Source: an uncultured Clostridia bacterium (GTDB lineage Bacteria; Bacillota; Clostridia; Christensenellales; Pumilibacteraceae). From it: 9,316 nucleotides of DNA. The position numbers and the translations under genes were made by a program. The notes below the pieces were generated by a model. That model did not search any database. It was not told the origin of the DNA and worked only from the letters and a program-made list of their open reading frames with translations. Location: positions 1 to 9,316 of the forward strand of contig CAKQVV010000060.1 of the NCBI GenBank assembly GCA_934277845.1. Reading direction: 5' to 3'. This document shows positions 5,687-9,316 of this stretch, piece after piece (within the stretch, counting starts at the first letter, position 1; each line of letters begins with the position of its first letter).

Positions 5687-6568
5687 ATGAGCATTTTTCA
5701 CGGCGTGGGAGTGGCGATGATCACTCCGTTTGACGACAACGGAATAAATTTCGACGAGTTCGGCAGGATGATCGATTATCTGATCGAACGCAAAGCCGAT
5801 TCTTTGGTCGTGTGCGGAACAACGGGCGAACCTGCGACGATGACCGCGGACGAACGCCGCGCAGCTATCGGTTTTGTCGTGGAAAAGGTTGCCGGGCGCG
5901 TACCCGTCATCGCCGGTTGCGGCTGCAATAACACCGCAGAAACGGTGAAAAACGCGCGCGAGGCACAATCTCTCGGCGCCGATGCTTTGCTCGTGGTGAC
6001 GCCTTACTACAATAAATGCACGCAAAACGGCTTGTTTTTGCACTACTCCGCCGTTGCCGAAGCGGTCGATATTCCCGTCATAGTTTACAATGTGCCTTCC
6101 CGAACGGGCGTGAACCTTTTGCCTGCAACTATGCTACGCCTGTCCGCAGTCAAAAATATCGCCGGCATCAAGGAAGCGAGCGGAAACGTCGAGCAGTTGC
6201 AGGAACTTATCCGGATTGCCGGCGACAAGACCGACGTTTATCTCGGCGAGGACTCGCTGACGTACCTCGGCATGACGCTGGGCGCGAAAGGCGTGATTTC
6301 CGTCGCGGCAAACGCAGCACCGCTCCTTATGCATGAAATCACGACAAACGCCCTGAACGGGGATTTTGCCGCGGCAAGGGACGCTCAACTGAAAGCGTTG
6401 CCGCTTATACGCGCGCTGTTCTCGGAAGTCAATCCCATTCCCGTCAAAAAAGCAATGAACTTTTTGGGATTTAACGCCGGAATTCCCCGTCTGCCGCTGA
6501 CCGAAATGGAGGACGCGCACGCCGAAGTGCTTCGTTCGGAAATGCTCGGGCTGGGACTCGTGAAATAA
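5687..6568 (+). CDS. dapA: 4-hydroxy-tetrahydrodipicolinate synthase
   Basis: It condenses pyruvate with aspartate semialdehyde through a Schiff base, the committed step toward diaminopimelate and lysine. The 293-residue TIM barrel is the normal length. It shows GTTGEPATM (residues 44-52) with the catalytic Thr pair, VTPYYNK with Tyr108, YNVPSRTG with Tyr134 and substrate-binding Arg139, and the Schiff-base lysine K162 in GIKEASG. The usual Thr-Tyr-Tyr relay is therefore complete. The ATG at 5687 is chosen because GGAGG lies at 5677-5681 and the protein begins with the family-typical MSIFHGVGVAMITPF. The same frame is open further upstream but overlaps the end of asd in another frame. Lysine allosteric residues were not assessed; many Gram-positive DapA enzymes are not lysine-inhibited, which would leave the riboswitch as the main feedback. 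Confidence 0.98.
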   Translation: MSIFHGVGVAMITPFDDNGINFDEFGRMIDYLIERKADSLVVCGTTGEPATMTADERRAAIGFVVEKVAGRVPVIAGCGCNNTAETVKNAREAQSLGADALLVVTPYYNKCTQNGLFLHYSAVAEAVDIPVIVYNVPSRTGVNLLPATMLRLSAVKNIAGIKEASGNVEQLQELIRIAGDKTDVYLGEDSLTYLGMTLGAKGVISVAANAAPLLMHEITTNALNGDFAAARDAQLKALPLIRALFSEVNPIPVKKAMNFLGFNAGIPRLPLTEMEDAHAEVLRSEMLGLGLVK

Positions 6569-6631
6569 TTTTCCGGCGAAACGGCGTTTTTGCCGACCTT
6601 TGCTCAAATGAAAAAACTTACCGAGGTTATT
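6569..6631 (+). other. dapA-dapB spacer with a small GC hairpin
   Basis: This 63-base spacer is long compared with the 14-base asd-dapA gap. It holds a short stem, CGGCG (6582-6586) with TGCCG (6591-6595) around a TTTT loop. A second CGGC copy at 6574-6577 could compete for the same partner. There is no T-run after it, so it is not a convincing terminator. It may mark an mRNA processing or stability element, or nothing. Confidence 0.35.
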
Positions 6632-7372
6632 ATGATACGCATATTTTTATTCGGAATTAACGGAAAAATGGGCAGGTTCGTGTGCGACCAAGCCGAAAAG
6701 AGCGACGATTTCGTCGTTGTCGGCGGCTTCGACCGCGTCCCGCACCCCACTATCAGAACTTATGCCGATATCAAAGAAGTCCCCGGCGACTTCGACGTGG
6801 TGATCGATTTTTCGCGCGCGGAACTGCTACCAAGCATTATCGCGCTGTGCGAAAAGTACGGTAAACCCGCCGTGATCGCCAGCACCGGCTACTCCGACGA
6901 ACAACTCGCGGATATTGCGAAACTATCCGAAAAGGTTGCGGTGTTGCGCTCGGGTAATATGAGTCTGGGCGTAAATCTTCTTCTCGATCTCGTGGAAAAA
7001 GCGACGAGAACGCTCGGCTACTCTTTTGACGCGGAAATCATCGAAAAACACCATAACCAGAAAGCCGACGCTCCGTCCGGCACCGCGCTTATGCTCGCGG
7101 AAAAAATCAAGGAAGTTCGTCCCGACACCGAGTTCGTTTACGGCAGGCACGGCGCGTCCAAACGCGAGCCGAACGACGTGACGATTCACGCGGTGCGCGG
7201 CGGCACGATCGTGGGCGAACACGACGTGATTTTTGCCGGCGAGGACGAAATAATCACTCTGTCGCACGTCGCTCTCTCCCGCAGGATTTTCGCGGTGGGC
7301 GCGCTCAAAGCCGCGGCGTTTATCGTCACGAAACAAAACGGATTGTACTCGATGAAAAACGTCCTCGACTGA
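6632..7372 (+). CDS. dapB: 4-hydroxy-tetrahydrodipicolinate reductase
   Basis: It reduces the DapA product with NAD(P)H to tetrahydrodipicolinate. The 246-residue protein has the dinucleotide-binding GINGKMG (residues 8-14), VVIDFS (56-61), ASTGYS (83-88, the GTTG-type loop), and the catalytic signature EKHHNQKADAPSGTA (138-152) with the paired His and the Lys. It ends with GGTIVGEHDVIFAGEDEIITLSH (190-212). It is at the short end for the family (about 240-275), with a compressed region after the NAD-binding core, as in other Clostridia. The start is the ATG at 6632, five bases after GAGG (6623-6626), giving MIRIFLFGINGKMG. Upstream in-frame ATG codons at 6590 and 6608 have no ribosome binding site. 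It lies 63 nt after dapA and is the last gene before the terminator. Confidence 0.97.
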   Translation: MIRIFLFGINGKMGRFVCDQAEKSDDFVVVGGFDRVPHPTIRTYADIKEVPGDFDVVIDFSRAELLPSIIALCEKYGKPAVIASTGYSDEQLADIAKLSEKVAVLRSGNMSLGVNLLLDLVEKATRTLGYSFDAEIIEKHHNQKADAPSGTALMLAEKIKEVRPDTEFVYGRHGASKREPNDVTIHAVRGGTIVGEHDVIFAGEDEIITLSHVALSRRIFAVGALKAAAFIVTKQNGLYSMKNVLD

Positions 7373-7425
7373 CGATAACAATTAAAGATTGTAACACAGC
7401 CAAAACTTAAAATCAACCGTAACGC

Positions 7426-7461
7426 AAAACGCACGACCGATTATTCAGCCGTGCGTTTTTT
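7426..7461 (+). terminator. Intrinsic terminator after dapB, possibly bidirectional
   Basis: A perfect 10-bp stem, AAAACGCACG (7426-7435) with CGTGCGTTTT (7450-7459), has a 14-base loop. Six T at 7456-7461 follow on the plus strand, ending the asd-dapA-dapB transcript 54 bases past dapB. Because the stem is symmetrical, the minus strand also reads as a hairpin followed by four T, so it may also stop the convergent membrane-protein gene that ends at 7494. Confidence 0.92.
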
Positions 7462-7480
7462 ATAGATTATTGAACTTTTG

Positions 7481-7492
7481 TTGTCCGGACAA
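7481..7492. repeat. 12-bp perfect palindrome
   Basis: TTGTCCGGACAA is its own reverse complement and sits one base beyond the stop codon of the convergent membrane-protein gene, 19 bases from the dapB terminator. AACTT (7473-7477) and AAGTT (7491-7495) extend the symmetry loosely. No promoter is nearby, so an operator role is doubtful; chance is quite possible. Confidence 0.3.
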
Positions 7493-7493
7493 G

Positions 7494-9316
7494 TTACAGC
7501 GAGAAGGTTTCGGTCGTTCTCATGATTACGGAGAATTTGAGATTGTTCTTTATTTCGTCGTTGCCGGCGGAATAGATTTCGGCGAGAGATGCGAACGCGG
7601 TGTTGTTCTGCGCCACGCTGGTGGTCGCGCCGAACACGTTACGCTGTTCTGCCGCTACTTTTACGGTTTCCGCTCCGCCCTCGATCTCGAACGTGAAACC
7701 GCTTTCATAGCCGTAAGGCAGGCGGAACGTGAGCGTTTCGCGGGTGTTTTCGCCGAGGTCGATTTCGGTTTCCTTGCCGCCGATCGCGGTAAATTTCACT
7801 TTCGTGATATTGCCCGCGCCGTAATCGGACAAGGTGACGACAATGCGCGCGGTGTTGGTCGCGGATGAATTGACGGTAAAGAGTTTCTTGTTGGCGCTGT
7901 CGGCGGTTACCGCGAGTTTGGTGTCGAAATCGAGCGAACCGATATTCTCCGACTTGACGTAGGCGTTCTTTTCGGCATCCCATTTGAAGCTGTCGAGATG
8001 GCGCGCGACGTATTTGTATGCGTCGAGGTCGCGGACTTCGATGGTATTGTTGCCGCCGTCGGAAACGTAAACCACGGAATCCTTGTAGAGTTCGTCGTAA
8101 TAGTTAAAGTCGGAAGAAATGCCGCTGCCGAATCCACCGCCGAACGCCGAGAACAGCGTGATTGCGACTACGGACAGGACCGCTACCGCTCCCGCGCCGG
8201 ACGCGGTGGTATAGTTAAACGCGCGTGCGGAGTTTGCGACTTTTACCTTTGCCGGTTTCTTGTCGGTTGCGGTCGCAACGGGTGCGGACGCTTCCGCAGG
8301 CTTTCCCTTTTTGACGCAAGCCGATTTTATCGCTTTCGTGAGGTAATCCGCAAACGGCATGATCGAGCCGCCGTAGAGCGTGACTACGACAAGATACAGC
8401 GGGAGCAATACCGCCGCGGCGGTCGAGTGCGCGAGCCACAGTTCGCCGCCGAGCACCGGAAGCATCAGGATCACGGGGATAACGTAGAGGAACAGACGTT
8501 CTATATCGTAGCCGAATCTGGCCTTGAATTTTTGTCCGACGAGCGCGTTGACGAGCATGATTGCCGTTTGGAGCAACGCAACTATCGAGAAAACATAACT
8601 TACGCTAGGGAGAACGAAACAGAACACGACAGCCGCGATCGCGAGGACGAGCGCATTGCCGCGCACGACGTCGATCGCACGGACGGCAAAGACTTTTTTG
8701 AACACTCCGTAGAATATCGCGGAAATCGCGAGTGCAAGTATCACCGCAAACACGAGCGCGCCGACCGAGCCGTAAACGACCGAACCGATCGCGTGGAAGT
8801 TGATTACCTCAAATCCGCAAAGCAAGAGCGCGACAACGAAATATATTGCGTACGTGCACGCGAGCGTTGCCAACACGGTAAGTACCTGCGCCGCCGCGCC
8901 GAACGCCGCCTTTACGAGGTCAAGCGTTTTGAATCTGACTGCGACCGCGGTCACTGCCGCAACCAGCAGAATAATGACGGCTGCAACAATATACGCGACG
9001 TAGTTTGCGTACCACACGGTGCCGCCGAGATAGTTGAAAAATCCCGCGGCCACCCTGCCGTCGGCTTTGTACCCGCCGATGCTTTTGTTGCCGAAATAGT
9101 CGGTGACTTTCAACATCATGTTACCGAGCGCGGTGACGGTGGCGTCCGAGAGATTGTCCTTGGTATCCATCGAAGTGCCGGTCTTGTCGTCGGGCGGCGT
9201 CGTGAAATTCATCGACGCGATTTTGTCGTAAATATCAAAGTCGGAAGCCTTTGCGTTCACTCCGGACATGGCGGTGTGAACGGAACTTGCATAGGATTTG
9301 CCCGCAACGCTTGCGT
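7494..9316 (-). CDS. Polytopic membrane protein, M28-peptidase-like C-terminal part (N-terminus beyond window)
   Basis: The frame is open to the right edge and the ATG at 9269 is probably internal. At least 606 residues are visible. Numbering from that ATG: residues about 34-58 (MDTKDNLSDATVTALGNMMLKVTDYF) resemble the last segment of M28 zinc peptidases (DTPDN-L...), and VHT just upstream (His codon 9276-9278) could be the final zinc ligand. Then come roughly eight membrane spans: about 89-111, 122-150, 163-190, 205-222, 224-243, 258-275, 284-301 and 358-378. A Lys/Ala-rich cytoplasmic linker lies at 315-350. The last 210 residues are soluble, beta-rich and probably extracytoplasmic. A peptidase domain followed by many spans recalls the Fxna/ERMP1-type arrangement. 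That assignment is inference, since the catalytic core lies outside the window. It converges with dapB and ends at TAA 7494-7496. Confidence 0.6.
   Translation of the reverse strand, partial: ASVAGKSYASSVHTAMSGVNAKASDFDIYDKIASMNFTTPPDDKTGTSMDTKDNLSDATVTALGNMMLKVTDYFGNKSIGGYKADGRVAAGFFNYLGGTVWYANYVAYIVAAVIILLVAAVTAVAVRFKTLDLVKAAFGAAAQVLTVLATLACTYAIYFVVALLLCGFEVINFHAIGSVVYGSVGALVFAVILALAISAIFYGVFKKVFAVRAIDVVRGNALVLAIAAVVFCFVLPSVSYVFSIVALLQTAIMLVNALVGQKFKARFGYDIERLFLYVIPVILMLPVLGGELWLAHSTAAAVLLPLYLVVVTLYGGSIMPFADYLTKAIKSACVKKGKPAEASAPVATATDKKPAKVKVANSARAFNYTTASGAGAVAVLSVVAITLFSAFGGGFGSGISSDFNYYDELYKDSVVYVSDGGNNTIEVRDLDAYKYVARHLDSFKWDAEKNAYVKSENIGSLDFDTKLAVTADSANKKLFTVNSSATNTARIVVTLSDYGAGNITKVKFTAIGGKETEIDLGENTRETLTFRLPYGYESGFTFEIEGGAETVKVAAEQRNVFGATTSVAQNNTAFASLAEIYSAGNDEIKNNLKFSVIMRTTETFSL

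Noticed and set aside
6590..6631. N-terminal extension of dapB (MPTFAQMKKLTEVI)
   Set aside because: Neither upstream ATG has a ribosome binding site, and DapB proteins begin directly at the dinucleotide-binding strand.
7470..7868. 132-codon frame on the plus strand downstream of the dapB terminator
   Set aside because: It is antisense to the C-terminal domain of the membrane protein and begins just after a terminator with no promoter.

Overview
This window is ordinary bacterial chromosome with a mid-range G+C content. No phage, insertion-sequence, CRISPR, tRNA or rRNA signature is visible. It most resembles an uncultured member of the Clostridia (Bacillota). The reasons are strong GGAGG-type ribosome binding sites, a lysine riboswitch ahead of an asd-dapA-dapB operon, a DUF624-like membrane protein and a YqeM-like methyltransferase. 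The taxonomic call is inference.

Layout. (1) Positions 1-4180, minus strand: four tightly packed genes read right to left. They are an unrecognised 266-residue protein that appears to start at an ATT codon, a multi-pass DUF624-like membrane protein with a charged cytoplasmic tail, a class I SAM-dependent methyltransferase, and a TPR-repeat protein that runs off the left edge. (2) Positions 4181-4676: a divergent control region. A TTGAAA-17-TATAAT promoter fires left into the four-gene operon, and a TTGACA-17-TATTCT promoter fires right. The rightward transcript begins almost exactly at the base of a lysine (L-box) riboswitch aptamer, which is followed by an intrinsic terminator and further RNA structure. 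(3) Positions 4677-7372, plus strand: asd, dapA and dapB, the contiguous steps from aspartyl phosphate to tetrahydrodipicolinate for lysine and peptidoglycan diaminopimelate. A strong terminator at about 7426-7461 closes the operon. (4) Positions 7494-9316, minus strand and convergent with dapB: the C-terminal part of a large polytopic membrane protein. Its N-terminal edge resembles the end of an M28-type metallopeptidase domain, and it finishes in an extracytoplasmic beta-rich region.

How the parts work together: the dap operon is a self-contained unit whose end product, lysine, should switch it off by premature termination in the leader. The leftward operon shares the intergenic region but shows no sign of sharing the riboswitch. 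Its genes are probably co-transcribed and partly translationally coupled, and their joint function is unknown. I see no clearly new system. The best leads are the apparent ATT start codon, the competing helices around the riboswitch terminator, and the uncharacterised four-gene operon.
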